From Steroidobacteraceae bacterium (lineage in GTDB: Bacteria > Pseudomonadota > Gammaproteobacteria > Steroidobacterales > Steroidobacteraceae), in the NCBI GenBank assembly GCA_025451845.1, contig JANWJS010000037.1:124001-188000 (forward strand): a stretch of DNA of 64,000 nt, given 5' to 3'. Shown in pieces: positions 34,019 through 43,726 of the stretch; position 1 is the stretch's first letter; the number at the start of each line of letters is the position of its first letter. A program made the position numbers and the translations under genes. The notes below the pieces were generated by a model, which did no database searches, was not told where the DNA came from, and worked only from the letters and a program-made list of their open reading frames with translations.

Positions 34019-36798
34019 CGATCGACTCCTGAGTCCTGCCTGAGCCGCACCGGATTCGCGCCCAGCCGCGGAGCGACCTCCGCGAACACGTCCTCGCTGC
34101 AGCGCTCGATCGCGACGGTCACGTCAAACCAGGAGGCCTGGCCGGTCACCGGGTCGGAATTCGAGTGCCGTGCCTCATCGCCCTCCTGCGGCAGATATTC
34201 CGAGATGATGTGGTTGAGGAGGAATGCCCGGCGGAACTCCGGGGCGCCGTGCCGCAGCGCCCAGGCGCCGGCGCGCTTGCCGATCGCGTTCCACGTCCAG
34301 ACGGTGTCACGATTCATGCCGGTCATCGTGCGTACCTGACATTTGAGTTTTCCATTGCGGGAATGAACCCACACCCAATCCTCATCCTCGACTGCGAGTC
34401 GCGCCGCCAGGTCACGGTGCAGGTAGATGCGGTTCTGGGGAAGAATCTGCCGCAGCCAGGCATTCTGCGAGCCCCAGGAGTGGTACATCGCCATCGGCCT
34501 CTGGGTGATGGCGTGCAGCGGAAAGCGCTCGCGATCGCTCAACGCCTCTTCCAGGGGCACGTACCAGATGGGGAGAGGGTCGAAGAACTCGCCGATGCGC
34601 GCGCGCAGCCGCTGCGGCGGGCGGCGCTCGCCATGCCCTTCGGCCGCGAGGCGGAATCTCTGCAGTGTCTCGCAGTAAAGCTGCAGGACGATCTGTGAAT
34701 CATCGGCGATGAAGCCCATCGCCTTGGCGCCGGCGAGATATGCGCGGTTGGCATGCTTGTAGTAGAGCTGCTCCGGCGGCAGCTCATGCTTCCAATAGCC
34801 GCCATTTTCCACATAGCGCTCGAGCTGGTCCGCATTCGGCGATCCCTTAGCCGTAGCGCGGGCGTCCACACCGCGAAAGCCGGCCAACGGCCCGATGCCG
34901 GGTGCCCGCTCGTGCCGCACGATGTAATCGGCGTATGACGAGTAGAGCGGTTGGCCTCCAGCGTCCCCGAAATCCTCGAGGCCCAGCCGGCCGGCAAGCT
35001 CGATCAGCACATCCTGAAACGGCCGAACGTCGCGCGCGGGTTGCAGCACGGGCACGCGAATGGCATCCGCCGGTCCGTGCGCCGAGCCGATCGGCCGGTC
35101 CAGCAGCGAAATGCAGTCGTAGCGCTCCAGGTAAGTGGTGTCGGGCAACACCAGATCCGCGTACGCCACGGTCTCAGATGCGAAGGCGTCCGCCACGATG
35201 ACGAACGGAATGCGGTACTTGCCGTGCTCATCGCATTCGCTGAGCATCCGGGTGGTCTCGCCCGGGTTCATCGCGGAGTTCCACGCCATGTTGGCCATGA
35301 AGAGGAACAGCGTGTCGATTCCTGACGGCCCGGCCTCGAAGGCGCGGGCGATCGCCATGTGCATCAGCCCGTGAATGGCGAGCGGGGCTTCCCACGAGAA
35401 CGCCCGGTCGAGCCGTAGCGCCTCGCCCTGCTCGTCCACCAGAAGATCTTCGGGGCCGAGCGGGCATCCGAGCGGTGGCCCATCGAGCGGGCTACCGGGG
35501 CTCGTCGAGCGGCCTGGCGGCCCTCCGCACGGAATCGGCTTGGGATACGGCGACTTATAGCGCCAGGAGCCCGGAGTATCGATCGCGCCGAGCAGCATCT
35601 GCAATACATGCAGGGCGCGGCAGGTGTGAAAGCCGTTGGAATGGGCCGAGATGCCGCGCATGGCATGCATGGCCACCGGCCGCCCGGTCATCGTGGCATG
35701 TCGCCTGCCGCTCGTATCCGTCCAAGGCTGCTGGATCACCACTGGTTGGTTGAATGCCACCTCGGCGATCTCCGCGGCGATGCGCCGGATGTCGGCTGCA
35801 TCGATCCCGCAGCGGGCGGCAACCGCCTCCGGCGCGTACTCCTTGCGGGTGTAACGCCTGGCGAGGAGCTCGAATGCCGGCCGCGCTCGGCGCCCATCAG
35901 GGAGAGTGAATTCGCCTGCCAACGCCGGGTCGATCCCGGTCGCCGCTGCCTCCTGCAGTGAGTTGGAATTGCGATCGAACGAGAGCTCGCGACCGTTGCC
36001 GTCGCGAGCGATCAGGCCGTGGTCGGCTTCGCTGGGCGCATCGATGACCAGATGATGGGCGTTCGTATAACGGACGAGAAACTCGGTGTCGACCTCACCC
36101 GCCTGCAGCAAGCAGTGAATCAGCGCGAAAACCAGCAGACCGTCGGTACCCGGTCGGATCGCGACGAACTCGTCCGCGATCGCGGAGTAGCCGGTGCGCA
36201 CGGGATTGATCGAGATGATCTTGGCCCCGCGCTCCTTGAGCTTGCCGAGTCCGAGCTTGATCGGATTGGAGTCGTGGTCCTCCGCGACGCCGAAGAGCAG
36301 GAAGAGCCGCGCATGGTCCCAGTCCGGCTCACCGAACTCCCAGAACGCGCCCCCTGCCGTATAGAGCCCGGCGGCCGCCATGTTGACGGAGCAGAACCCG
36401 CCGTGCGCGGCATAGTTCATGGTGCCGAACATGCGGGCAAAGTGGCTGGTCAGCGCCTGCGACTGGTCGCGTCCCGTGAAGAATGCGAGGCGGTTGGGAT
36501 CGGCAGCGCGGATGGCGGCGAGCCGTCGAGTGACGATCTCCATGGCCTCGTCCCAGCAGATCGCGCGGAATCCCCCTGACCCGCGTGGACCGACGCGCGC
36601 GAGTGGGGTCGTCAGGCGCGCGGGAGAGATGGCCGTCATGATGCCGGCGGATCCCTTGGCGCAGAGCACACCCCGGTTCACGGGGTGATCGCGGTCGCCC
36701 TCGATGTAACGCAGCCTGCCATCCTCGAGGTGCACTTTGATGCCGCAACGGCAGGCGCACATGTAACACGTCGTTCGGGCAACCGTTTTCATTGCCAT
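34015..36798 (-). CDS. soeA: SoeA-type molybdopterin sulfite:quinone oxidoreductase
   Basis: A 927-residue molybdo-bis-PGD enzyme. The N-terminal [4Fe-4S] motif uses C11, C14, C18 and C46 (CYMCACRCG, LCAKGSAG). C136 in HGGFCSVNMAAAG is the likely molybdenum-ligand region. FTGRDQSQALTSHFA, FGVAEDHDSNPIKLGLGK and the C-terminal MYHSWGSQNAWLRQI closely follow the SoeA sequences I remember. No Tat signal is present, as expected for cytoplasmic SoeA and unlike DmsA or PsrA. It would oxidise sulfite to sulfate, for example from taurine or cysteate breakdown. Other complex iron-sulfur molybdoenzymes remain possible but fit less well. Confidence 0.82.
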   Translation of the reverse strand: MAMKTVARTTCYMCACRCGIKVHLEDGRLRYIEGDRDHPVNRGVLCAKGSAGIMTAISPARLTTPLARVGPRGSGGFRAICWDEAMEIVTRRLAAIRAADPNRLAFFTGRDQSQALTSHFARMFGTMNYAAHGGFCSVNMAAAGLYTAGGAFWEFGEPDWDHARLFLLFGVAEDHDSNPIKLGLGKLKERGAKIISINPVRTGYSAIADEFVAIRPGTDGLLVFALIHCLLQAGEVDTEFLVRYTNAHHLVIDAPSEADHGLIARDGNGRELSFDRNSNSLQEAAATGIDPALAGEFTLPDGRRARPAFELLARRYTRKEYAPEAVAARCGIDAADIRRIAAEIAEVAFNQPVVIQQPWTDTSGRRHATMTGRPVAMHAMRGISAHSNGFHTCRALHVLQMLLGAIDTPGSWRYKSPYPKPIPCGGPPGRSTSPGSPLDGPPLGCPLGPEDLLVDEQGEALRLDRAFSWEAPLAIHGLMHMAIARAFEAGPSGIDTLFLFMANMAWNSAMNPGETTRMLSECDEHGKYRIPFVIVADAFASETVAYADLVLPDTTYLERYDCISLLDRPIGSAHGPADAIRVPVLQPARDVRPFQDVLIELAGRLGLEDFGDAGGQPLYSSYADYIVRHERAPGIGPLAGFRGVDARATAKGSPNADQLERYVENGGYWKHELPPEQLYYKHANRAYLAGAKAMGFIADDSQIVLQLYCETLQRFRLAAEGHGERRPPQRLRARIGEFFDPLPIWYVPLEEALSDRERFPLHAITQRPMAMYHSWGSQNAWLRQILPQNRIYLHRDLAARLAVEDEDWVWVHSRNGKLKCQVRTMTGMNRDTVWTWNAIGKRAGAWALRHGAPEFRRAFLLNHIISEYLPQEGDEARHSNSDPVTGQASWFDVTVAIERCSEDVFAEVAPRLGANPVRLRQDSGVDR

Positions 36799-36859
36799 CC
36801 GGCCACCGGACTACGGAAACGTGCATGATGCGTCAAACACAGGTATCCATCCAATGCAA

Positions 36860-36879
36860 ATATGGCAGCCTAGCCATAT
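36860..36879. promoter_or_regulatory. 7+6+7 inverted repeat between soeA and lysR
   Basis: ATATGGC, 6 bases (AGCCTA), GCCATAT, in the 92-base divergent gap. It is AT-rich against its surroundings and overlaps a TATACT box at 36877-36882 facing the LysR gene. It is a natural binding site for the divergent LysR regulator. Confidence 0.6.
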
Positions 36880-36890
36880 ACTTAATGCAT

Positions 36891-37784
36891 ATGAACATCC
36901 ATCACCTCTCGATCTTCTTCACAGTGGCGGCGACCGGCAGCCTCACGGCGTCCGCCCGCAAACTGCACATTTCGCAGCCCGCGCTCTCGCGCGAGCTCAA
37001 GGTCTTCGAAGAGCGTCTCGGCGTCACTCTGTTCGAGCGGCATTCGCGGGGAATGCGGCTGACGCAGGCCGGTGAAGTCCTGACTCAGTATGCAAAACGG
37101 CTGTTCGAGCTCGAGCGCGCCGCGGAGACGGCGATGCGGGAGATCGCCGGCGGTCAACAGGGCCGCCTGGCGCTCGGCGCGAGCAATACGATCGGAACCT
37201 ACGTACTGCCGCGCGTTCTGGCCGCCTTCCGGCGAGCGCGACCCGAAGTTCACGTGACTCTGTTCGTGGGCAATACCGAGCAGGTATCCCAGGGAGTGGA
37301 CGACCTGCGGTTCATGCTGGGCTTCATCGAAGGACCGCTGCACTTCAAGGGATTGCGCGCCGCGGTCTTCCAGGAGGACGAGATCGTGCCGGTCGCCTCG
37401 CCCAGTCACCCGCTCTTCAGCAAGCGGCGGCTGACCGTCGGCGACCTGAGTGGCCAACCGCTGCTGGTGCGCGAGAGCGGCTCGGGAACGCGGGAAGTCA
37501 TTTGGGCGCGACTGCGCCGCTGGAAGTTCGAGCAGAATCCGACCATGGAGTTCGGCAACACCGAAGCACTGAAGCGGGCGGCAGTGCACGGCGGCGGAAT
37601 CGCCTGGCTGCCGCGTATCTGCATGCTGAGCGAGTTGCACGAAGATCTGCTGCGCGAGCTGCCGCTGCGGGATCTGCGGATAGTCAGGCCACTCATGGTA
37701 TTGAGCCGCGAGGGTGCGCCTGTGCAACCCGTGGCGGAAGGCTTTTTGCATCTTCTACGCGAAGGCGGCCGGCAGAGCGCTTGA
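36891..37784 (+). CDS. LysR-family regulator (CysB/CysL-like layout)
   Basis: A 297-residue LysR protein: helix-turn-helix LTASARKLHISQPALSRELK (about 16-35) and an effector domain with GRLALGASNTIGTYVLP and LLVRESGSGTREVIW, the ligand-cleft segments of the CysL/CbbR-like branch. ATG 36891 is used; ATG 36885 lies two codons upstream. It is divergent from soeABC across a 92-base gap containing an inverted repeat, so it probably controls the sulfite oxidase in response to a sulfur compound. Confidence 0.85.
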   Translation: MNIHHLSIFFTVAATGSLTASARKLHISQPALSRELKVFEERLGVTLFERHSRGMRLTQAGEVLTQYAKRLFELERAAETAMREIAGGQQGRLALGASNTIGTYVLPRVLAAFRRARPEVHVTLFVGNTEQVSQGVDDLRFMLGFIEGPLHFKGLRAAVFQEDEIVPVASPSHPLFSKRRLTVGDLSGQPLLVRESGSGTREVIWARLRRWKFEQNPTMEFGNTEALKRAAVHGGGIAWLPRICMLSELHEDLLRELPLRDLRIVRPLMVLSREGAPVQPVAEGFLHLLREGGRQSA

Positions 37785-37849
37785 GTGCCCGGACTGCGCC
37801 CGCGCGTGCACCTCCCTGATTGCGCGCGGCGCCGCCCGGCGCCGCTCGT

Positions 37850-38257
37850 TCACCAGAGGGTGAGGAGAACCCGTCGCTCGTGCGGTGTCGTGCGGTGCTC
37901 CCAGAGATAGATCCCCTGCCAGGTGCCGAGCTGCAGCTCGCCGGCGGCGACTGGAATCACGATGGAGCTGTGGGTGAGCATGGTGCGAATGTGAGCCGGC
38001 ATGTCGTCCGGCCCCTCTGTGTCGTGCTCGTAGCGCGGATCGCCATCCTGCACGAGGCGGCTCATGAAGGCCTCGAGGTCCCGGCGTACGCTCGAGTCCC
38101 AGTTTTCTCCGGCAAGTAACGACGCGCTCGTATGCGGCACGAAAACGTTGCACAGGCCGTCCGCCAGGCCGCTATCGTGCACGACGGACGCCACTTCCTT
38201 GGTGAGCTCCAGGAAGCCCCGCCCGCTCGTCCGCACTGTCAGCTCTCGTCGATGCAT
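37850..38257 (-). CDS. yjbQ: YjbQ / UPF0047 family protein
   Basis: A 135-residue single-domain protein. NVFVPHTSASLLAGEN, a DPRYEHDTEG-type segment and LQLGTWQGIYLWEHR are the conserved core with its His/Glu metal-like cluster. Family members show weak thiamine-phosphate synthase activity, but their true role is unclear. ATG 38257 is chosen because the 19 upstream codons are not conserved. It stands alone between the LysR gene and the SDR gene. Confidence 0.85.
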   Translation of the reverse strand: MHRRELTVRTSGRGFLELTKEVASVVHDSGLADGLCNVFVPHTSASLLAGENWDSSVRRDLEAFMSRLVQDGDPRYEHDTEGPDDMPAHIRTMLTHSSIVIPVAAGELQLGTWQGIYLWEHRTTPHERRVLLTLW

Positions 38258-38413
38258 TCCGCGCTCCTGGCCGCTTCCATGGCTCAAAAGTACACCCATC
38301 GAGAGCAGCTGCAAATCACCGGGATCAGGCCGCCGCGATCACGGCCCTGCTAAGATCCGAGGGCGAATAGCGGCAACTGTGCACTGCCGGTACAAGCGGA
38401 ACAAGGTGACTCG

Positions 38414-39172
38414 ATGCGAATCGACCTCAGCCAGGCGAGCGTGCTCGTCACCGGCGCCAGCCGGGGAATAGGCGCCGCGGCGGCCCGCTCGCTCGGGCAA
38501 GCGGGCGCACGCGTCGCCATTCACTACCGGGAGCACGGACAAGAGGCCGCCGCTCTCGCGCAGCAGATCGGTGCGTCCGCCGAGGTGTTCCAGGCTGATT
38601 TGTCCCAGGCAAAGGAATGCGCTGCGCTGTGGAGCGCGGTGATCACACGGTTCGGGCATGTGAATACCCTGGTCAACAATGCCGGGGTCGCAATCTCGTC
38701 CCCGCTGGAAGGCGCAACGGCAGATTGGCTGCAAGACTGGGAAACCACACTGGCGGTGAACCTTCGCGCTCCGGCCATTCTGGCCAAACTCGCGATCGAG
38801 CACTTTCGCGCTCGCGGCGGTGGACGGATCATCAACATCTCATCGCGCGCGGCCTTCCGCGGCGATCAGCCTCCCTATCTGGCGTATGCCGCCTCCAAGG
38901 GAGGTTTGGTCGCGCTGACGCGGTCCCTCGCCAGAGGCTTCGGGAAAGCCGGCATCGTCGCCTTCAACGTGGCGCCTGGATTCACGAGAACGGACATGGC
39001 GCAAGGCTTCCTCGATCAGTTCGGGGAAGACTACGCCACGAGCGACATTGCTCTGCAGCGATTGACCGAGCCCGACGACATCGCCCCGTTAATCGTCTTC
39101 CTCGCAAGCGGTCTCGCGGATCATTCGACCGGCTGCACGATCGACGTGAACGCCGGCTCCTACGTCCACTGA
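38414..39172 (+). CDS. SDR-family oxidoreductase (3-oxoacyl-ACP reductase-like)
   Basis: A 252-residue classical short-chain dehydrogenase: cofactor motif TGASRGIGAAAA (about 14-25), NNAGVAISS, catalytic Ser in INISSRAAF and YAASK (the Tyr and Lys), then NVAPGFTRTDMA. An AAGGTGA ribosome site precedes ATG 38414. An Arg following the second strand (HYREHG) suggests NADPH. The FabG-like fold is broad and the substrate is not predictable; there is no fatty acid or polyketide gene nearby. Confidence 0.85.
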   Translation: MRIDLSQASVLVTGASRGIGAAAARSLGQAGARVAIHYREHGQEAAALAQQIGASAEVFQADLSQAKECAALWSAVITRFGHVNTLVNNAGVAISSPLEGATADWLQDWETTLAVNLRAPAILAKLAIEHFRARGGGRIINISSRAAFRGDQPPYLAYAASKGGLVALTRSLARGFGKAGIVAFNVAPGFTRTDMAQGFLDQFGEDYATSDIALQRLTEPDDIAPLIVFLASGLADHSTGCTIDVNAGSYVH

Positions 39173-39256
39173 ACGCCCACCGCGCGCTCACTTTCCATGC
39201 GGCATTCCAGTCGCCGGTCAACCCATTCCAACCATCGCCTCGGCGCAAGACTCGGG

Positions 39257-40858
39257 TCAGGCGATTGCGCGCGCGGCGCCCCCACCCGCTGGCGCCACTG
39301 CGGGCGCAGCGCCGCTCGACCGCGCGAGTCGATACCGCCCGATCAGATTCATCATGCTCGCCGCCTGCTCGCTCAGCGCCCGCGCAGCGGCCGTCGCCTC
39401 TTCGACCAGCGCCGCATTCTGCTGCGTGGTCGCATCCATCGAAGAAACGGCCCTGTTCACCTGCTCGATTCCCGAAGCCTGCTCGCGGCTCGAGTCGGCA
39501 ATCTCCGCCATGACGTCGGTGACTTTCTTCACGCGCGTCACGATCTCACCGAGCACTTTGCCGGACTCATCGACCAGCTTCGTTCCCTCATTCACCTTGC
39601 CCACCGAGTCCTGAATGAGCGCCTTGATCTCCTTGGCCGCTCCGGCGCTGCGCGAGGCGAGGTTGCGGACCTCCGATGCCACGACCGCGAAGCCCCGGCC
39701 CTGCTCGCCAGCTCGCGCCGCCTCCACGGCCGCATTGAGGGCCAGCAGATTCGTCTGGAAGGCGATTTCATCGATTACGCCGATGATTTCCGCGATCTTT
39801 CTGCTCGCTGCGCTGATCTCGCTCATCGCCGCCACGGCCGTACCCACCACGCTGCCGCCGCGCTCGGCCTGCTCGCGTGCCGCTACCGCCAGTTGGTTCG
39901 CCTGCACCGCGTTGTCTGCGTTGTTTTTCACCCTCGAGGTCATCTGTTCCATCGAGGAGGTCGTCTCCACGAGGCTCGACGCCTGCTCCTCAGTGCGCCT
40001 GCTCAAATCGAGGTTGCCGCGCGAGATCTCCTCGGCCCCTACTTGAACCGCGCGGCAGGTCTTCGTGAGGCCGGCAACGACGTCGCGCATCGCTTGGATC
40101 ATGGAATTGATCGAAGCGGCAAGTGCCTTGAAATCGCCTGACTTGTTCTCGACGCTCACCCGCGGTGTGAGGTCACCTTCCACGGCCCGGCCCACCACTG
40201 CCACCGTCTCTGCGACCGTGGTCGAGACGCTGTCGATCAACTCATTGATACTCTGCGCGAGCAGGAGGAGGTTGCCGGCCTTGCCCTCGATGGCAATGCG
40301 CCGATCGCTCGCACCGGCGAGAACCGCCTGGATGATCTCTCGGGATTCCCGCACGGCGCCATCCAGTGCCCGCGCCTGTGCGACCCGTGGCGTCATGTCG
40401 CGTCCTATTCCCACCAGGCCGGTCATCCTGCCGCCCGCATCGCGCAGCGGCACCTTCGTCGTCTCCAGGTGCATGAGGTTGCCGGACGGATCCCGGCATT
40501 CCTCCTCACGCGCGAGAAGCGGCTTGCCGGAGCGGATTACCGCCTGCTCGTCCTCGTAATAGAGAGTTGCCAGCTCCTTGGGATGGAAGTCGAAGTCGTT
40601 CTTGCCGAGCAGCTCGCCCGGAGTCTTCGCGCCCATGATGCGAGCGACCGCGACATTGGCCAGGAGGAAGCGTCCCTCGACGTCCTTCACGTAAATCAAA
40701 TCGGGAAGATTGTCGATGAGCGTTCGCAGCATCGCCCCGTCGCTGCTCGCGGCGGCGCTGTCCCGTCCGAGGCCCCATTTGCGCGCCAAGAAGTAAGCCG
40801 CGGCCCCTGCCGCCACCCCAAGCACGATGCTCGCTATCAAAACCACGTCATCAATCAT
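39257..40858 (-). CDS. PAS-containing methyl-accepting chemotaxis protein
   Basis: A 533-residue receptor. One N-terminal transmembrane helix ([20 protein letters not shown]) is followed by a PAS domain (about 43-160; [26 protein letters not shown]), a HAMP-like linker and the signalling coiled coil, whose hairpin tip reads [20 protein letters not shown]. There is no periplasmic domain, so it senses from the cytoplasmic side, possibly redox or a small ligand. It lacks the C-terminal NWETF-type CheR tether. No other che genes are in the window. It is convergent with the SDR gene. Confidence 0.9.
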   Translation of the reverse strand: MIDDVVLIASIVLGVAAGAAAYFLARKWGLGRDSAAASSDGAMLRTLIDNLPDLIYVKDVEGRFLLANVAVARIMGAKTPGELLGKNDFDFHPKELATLYYEDEQAVIRSGKPLLAREEECRDPSGNLMHLETTKVPLRDAGGRMTGLVGIGRDMTPRVAQARALDGAVRESREIIQAVLAGASDRRIAIEGKAGNLLLLAQSINELIDSVSTTVAETVAVVGRAVEGDLTPRVSVENKSGDFKALAASINSMIQAMRDVVAGLTKTCRAVQVGAEEISRGNLDLSRRTEEQASSLVETTSSMEQMTSRVKNNADNAVQANQLAVAAREQAERGGSVVGTAVAAMSEISAASRKIAEIIGVIDEIAFQTNLLALNAAVEAARAGEQGRGFAVVASEVRNLASRSAGAAKEIKALIQDSVGKVNEGTKLVDESGKVLGEIVTRVKKVTDVMAEIADSSREQASGIEQVNRAVSSMDATTQQNAALVEEATAAARALSEQAASMMNLIGRYRLARSSGAAPAVAPAGGGAARAIA

Positions 40859-41066
40859 CGGGCGTTCCCCCGACCCCCTTTTCTAGGGGTTCAAGGATTC
40901 CCGATCTGCTAACAGTTCGCCGAGACCGCTATCACGGGCAAACGCCGGAATTTCGTGATCCAAGTCTAAGGCCGAGCAGCCTGGCGGCCGCTGCAGCCTG
41001 CCGGGCGACTTCAGCCACGCCGGAACGGCGCAGAGGGAGCGAGCGCCAGCAAGCGACGCAGCAGTC

Positions 41067-42635
41067 TCAGTGCACTGCCACGACTGCAACAGACTTCGGC
41101 GGCAGCCGGAAGACGAGCCTCGCGCCTTTGCGTACGCCGTCGAAACGGGCCGGTGCGATGGCGTTGGGGTGCTCGAACGTGTTGTGGGCGTCCATGGCAT
41201 CCGCGGTCAGCACCGTGCCGCTGGCCGAATGCGCGTTGAAGCCCTCGATCTGTACCGACACCGTGGCTCCGTGGTGAGGGTCGATATTCACGAGCGCGAG
41301 GTGAATCGTGCCGGAGGAATCGCGCGCCGCGGTGGCATCGACCGCGGGCAACGCGGTCGTTCCGTACCGGTACGACGGCGTGTCGATCCTGACTGGCAGG
41401 TAGGTTGCATCCTGAAACGGCACATACATACGGAACACGTAATAGGTCGGCGTGAGCACCATCTTGGCCTGGCGCGTCAGGATCATGGCCTGCAGGACAT
41501 TGATCATCTGCGCGATGTTGGCCATGCGCACACGATCGGCGTGGCGCTCAAAGATGTTCAGCGAGATCGCCGCCACCATCGCATCGCGCAACGAGTTCTG
41601 CTGGTAGAGGAATCCGGGATGTGAGCCCGGCTCCTGGTCATACCATGCGCCCCACTCGTCGACGAAGAGAGCGACACGCTTTTGCGGGTCATACTTGTCC
41701 ATGATGGCCGAGTGGCGAGTAATGAACTCGTCGATTCGGGACGCCGCCTTCAACGTCGATGCCCATTGGTCCTCGCCAAATCCATAGGCGGCTCCCTTGT
41801 GCTTCCAGTTACCCGTTGGAATGGTGTAGTAGTGGAGCGACAGGGCATCAATCAGGTCGCCCGCCCTGGCCATCAGGACATCCGTCCAGTGGTAGTCGTC
41901 ATCGTGCGCACCGCTCGCAACCAACTCGATCCCCTCCGGCGCATGGTCCCTGACGAACGTGGCGTAACGCCGGAAGAGATCGGCGTAGTACTCGGGCCTC
42001 ATGTTGCCGCCGCAGCCCCAGGCTTCGTTGCCGATGCCGAAAAAAGGCAGCCGCCAAGGCTTGGCCCGTCCGTTCGCCCGCCGCAGTTGCGCGAACGTGC
42101 TCTGGGAGTCAGACGTGATGTATTCGGCCCAGTCCGCCATTTCCTGCGGAGAGCCGGAGCCGACATTTCCCGTCACGTAGGGATCGGCGCCGACGAGCTC
42201 GGCGAAGTCGAGGAATTCGTTGGTGCCGAAGGAGTCCGGCTCCAACACCCCGCCCCAATGCGTATTGACCCGCACCGGACGCTGTGCGCGCGGACCGATT
42301 CCATCACGCCAGTGGTAGTCGTCGGCAAAACATCCGCCCGGCCAACGGATCACCGGGACATGGAGCGCCTTCAGCGCCGCGAGCACATCGTTCCGATAGC
42401 CGTCCGTGTTGGGGATGGGAGAGCCGGTCCCTACCCAAACGCCACCGTAGATGCCGCGGCCGAGGTGCTCCGCGAATTGACCAAAGATATGGCGATCGAT
42501 CTTCGGCCCGGGCGCATTGGCGTGTACGGCCATCGAGACCGCTGCCTGACCAGCGGCACCCGCCGGCGCGATTGTCGTGAGGCCACAGAAGATCAGCGCC
42601 CAAGCGCTCATCATCGGCCGGGTGGGCTTGTTCAT
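41067..42635 (-). CDS. secreted GH51 alpha-L-arabinofuranosidase
   Basis: A 522-residue glycosidase with a signal peptide ([20 protein letters not shown]). The clan A (beta/alpha)8 barrel is recognisable: [17 protein letters not shown], acid/base E204 in [12 protein letters not shown] and nucleophile E327 in [10 protein letters not shown], then a beta-sandwich C-terminus. It removes arabinofuranose side chains from arabinoxylan or arabinan. Most GH51 enzymes are cytoplasmic; this one is exported. Its own promoter lies at 42730-42758 and a palindromic operator at 42693-42706, so it is transcribed separately from the upstream GNAT gene. Confidence 0.9.
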   Translation of the reverse strand: MNKPTRPMMSAWALIFCGLTTIAPAGAAGQAAVSMAVHANAPGPKIDRHIFGQFAEHLGRGIYGGVWVGTGSPIPNTDGYRNDVLAALKALHVPVIRWPGGCFADDYHWRDGIGPRAQRPVRVNTHWGGVLEPDSFGTNEFLDFAELVGADPYVTGNVGSGSPQEMADWAEYITSDSQSTFAQLRRANGRAKPWRLPFFGIGNEAWGCGGNMRPEYYADLFRRYATFVRDHAPEGIELVASGAHDDDYHWTDVLMARAGDLIDALSLHYYTIPTGNWKHKGAAYGFGEDQWASTLKAASRIDEFITRHSAIMDKYDPQKRVALFVDEWGAWYDQEPGSHPGFLYQQNSLRDAMVAAISLNIFERHADRVRMANIAQMINVLQAMILTRQAKMVLTPTYYVFRMYVPFQDATYLPVRIDTPSYRYGTTALPAVDATAARDSSGTIHLALVNIDPHHGATVSVQIEGFNAHSASGTVLTADAMDAHNTFEHPNAIAPARFDGVRKGARLVFRLPPKSVAVVAVH

Positions 42636-42692
42636 CGATCTCCCCTCATTGCAAGCGCGTTTCTCGCGTCAGTGACGCGGCGCAGGCCTCGA

Positions 42693-42706
42693 TGGTAGCG
42701 CTACCT
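42693..42706. promoter_or_regulatory. TGGTAGCGCTACCT palindrome, LacI-type (xyl-box-like) operator
   Basis: GGTAGCGCTACC is a perfect 12-base palindrome located 58-71 bases before the arabinofuranosidase ATG and about 20 bases downstream of its predicted transcription start. It closely resembles the Xanthomonas xyl box (TGGTAGCGCTAACA, as I recall it) bound by a LacI-family repressor. No lacI-type gene is in the window. Confidence 0.7.
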
Positions 42707-42729
42707 AACGCCCCGCAGTATTGTCTTAG

Positions 42730-42758
42730 TTATTACTTCCTGTCAAGACGGCTGTCAA
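42730..42758 (-). promoter_or_regulatory. sigma-70 promoter of the arabinofuranosidase gene
   Basis: Minus-strand TTGACA (complement of 42753-42758) and TAATAA (complement of 42730-42735) with exactly 17 bases between. The -35 box overlaps the stop codon of the GNAT gene. Transcription would start near 42723, upstream of the palindromic operator. Confidence 0.65.
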
Positions 42759-43048
42759 TCGAACACGTGCCGCTCGGCGAGGAGGTCGTGAGTCTCGGGA
42801 TGCCGCCGCATGTACTGCACGACGAACGGGCAAAGCGGCACGACCTTCTCGCCCCGCTCGCGAACGAGCGCCAGCGCGCCCTTCACCAACGCAGCTCCGA
42901 TTCCTCCACCGCGCAGCGGCAGCGGTACTTCGGCATGTGTCATGATCACCTTGCGGCCGTCACGAAGATAATCGACGAAAGCGACCCCTCCCTCCACCTC
43001 CAGCTCGTAGCGCTGGCGAGCGGAATCATCGCGGACTGTCATCTTCAT
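42755..43048 (-). CDS. small GNAT-like N-acetyltransferase
   Basis: A 97-residue protein of the short, YjdJ-like GNAT group. FVDYLRDGRKVIMTHAEVP, the acetyl-CoA loop LRGGGIGAALVKGALALVRE and VVPLCPFVVQYMRRHPE are characteristic. GGGGAGG lies 5 bases before ATG 43048, an excellent ribosome site, so this start is well supported. The same frame is also open upstream through the unknown gene at 43049-43612 with no stop between them. The acetyl acceptor is unknown; members of this group may be protein or small-molecule acetyltransferases. Confidence 0.8.
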   Translation of the reverse strand: MKMTVRDDSARQRYELEVEGGVAFVDYLRDGRKVIMTHAEVPLPLRGGGIGAALVKGALALVRERGEKVVPLCPFVVQYMRRHPETHDLLAERHVFD

Positions 43049-43612
43049 GGAAGCCTCCCCTTGGCGCTCAACCTGCGGCCCGGCAGTAAGCATTTTACGG
43101 CCCCGCACTCCCACCTGCCGAGGAAGCCCTCTGCGTCCGCCGCCGAATGGTTTGGCACTTCTAGCGTACGCTCCGGTGCGCGACGCTGATCGCCGCCTCA
43201 CCGGGATCCTGCCGATTCGGGGATCGCAGGCAAGGATGAGCTGGCAGGCCCGGATTGCAGCCGCCTCGAAATCAGGGTCGTCGGCCGGTAAAACCTGCCA
43301 CTGCGTCGGCGCTTGGCCGAAAACGTGGATCGATCGCATCCGCGGGAATTCCCGCCGCAGGCTCTCGTGATGCTCCACGGCGGTCGCCAGCCAGACACCG
43401 TTGTCGGCGCGCGATTTCTGTTTGTCGCGCAGGATGAGCACGATCTTGTCCTGCACGTACACGGCGAGGCATCCGAACATGGGCCGCGTAACCGGCGCCA
43501 GACGCGCAATCTCGTCCAGCACGAACTCGTGCGGAACGCCCTTGTCTCGCTTGGCGGCCAGGATGGCCTCGTCGAACGGGTGAGAAGCTTGGCGGCGATG
43601 GGCTTTCGACAT
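43049..43612 (-). CDS. hypothetical protein read in frame into the GNAT gene
   Basis: From ATG 43612 the frame gives about 145 residues of ordered sequence (EFVLDEIARLAPVTRPMFGC, LRDKQKSRADNGVWLATA, WQVLPADDPDFEAAA and DPRIGRIPVRRR), a compact conserved-looking domain that might be TfoX- or YjbR-like. About 43 residues rich in Arg and Gly follow (SASRTGAYARSAKPFGGG), and the frame then enters the GNAT start without a stop. Proteins of this kind would be expected to end soon after the RIGRIP segment. Either a stop was lost, giving a 285-residue fusion, or both a fusion and a separate GNAT are made. Confidence 0.55.
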
Positions 43613-43726
43613 GTGCTACGTCTCTGCGCTCGACGATAGCACTGCGCGATTCTCCGCGCTGCGATTCATGGCGGCCTCGAGCGAGGCGGCGGCCGCCTGG
43701 TTTTCAGGCGGCCGCCGGGATGATCC

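Noticed and set aside
40860-41066. CCCC/GGGG stem near 40872-40888 upstream of the chemoreceptor gene
   Set aside because: Short stem without T-tract and in a leader position; probably chance.
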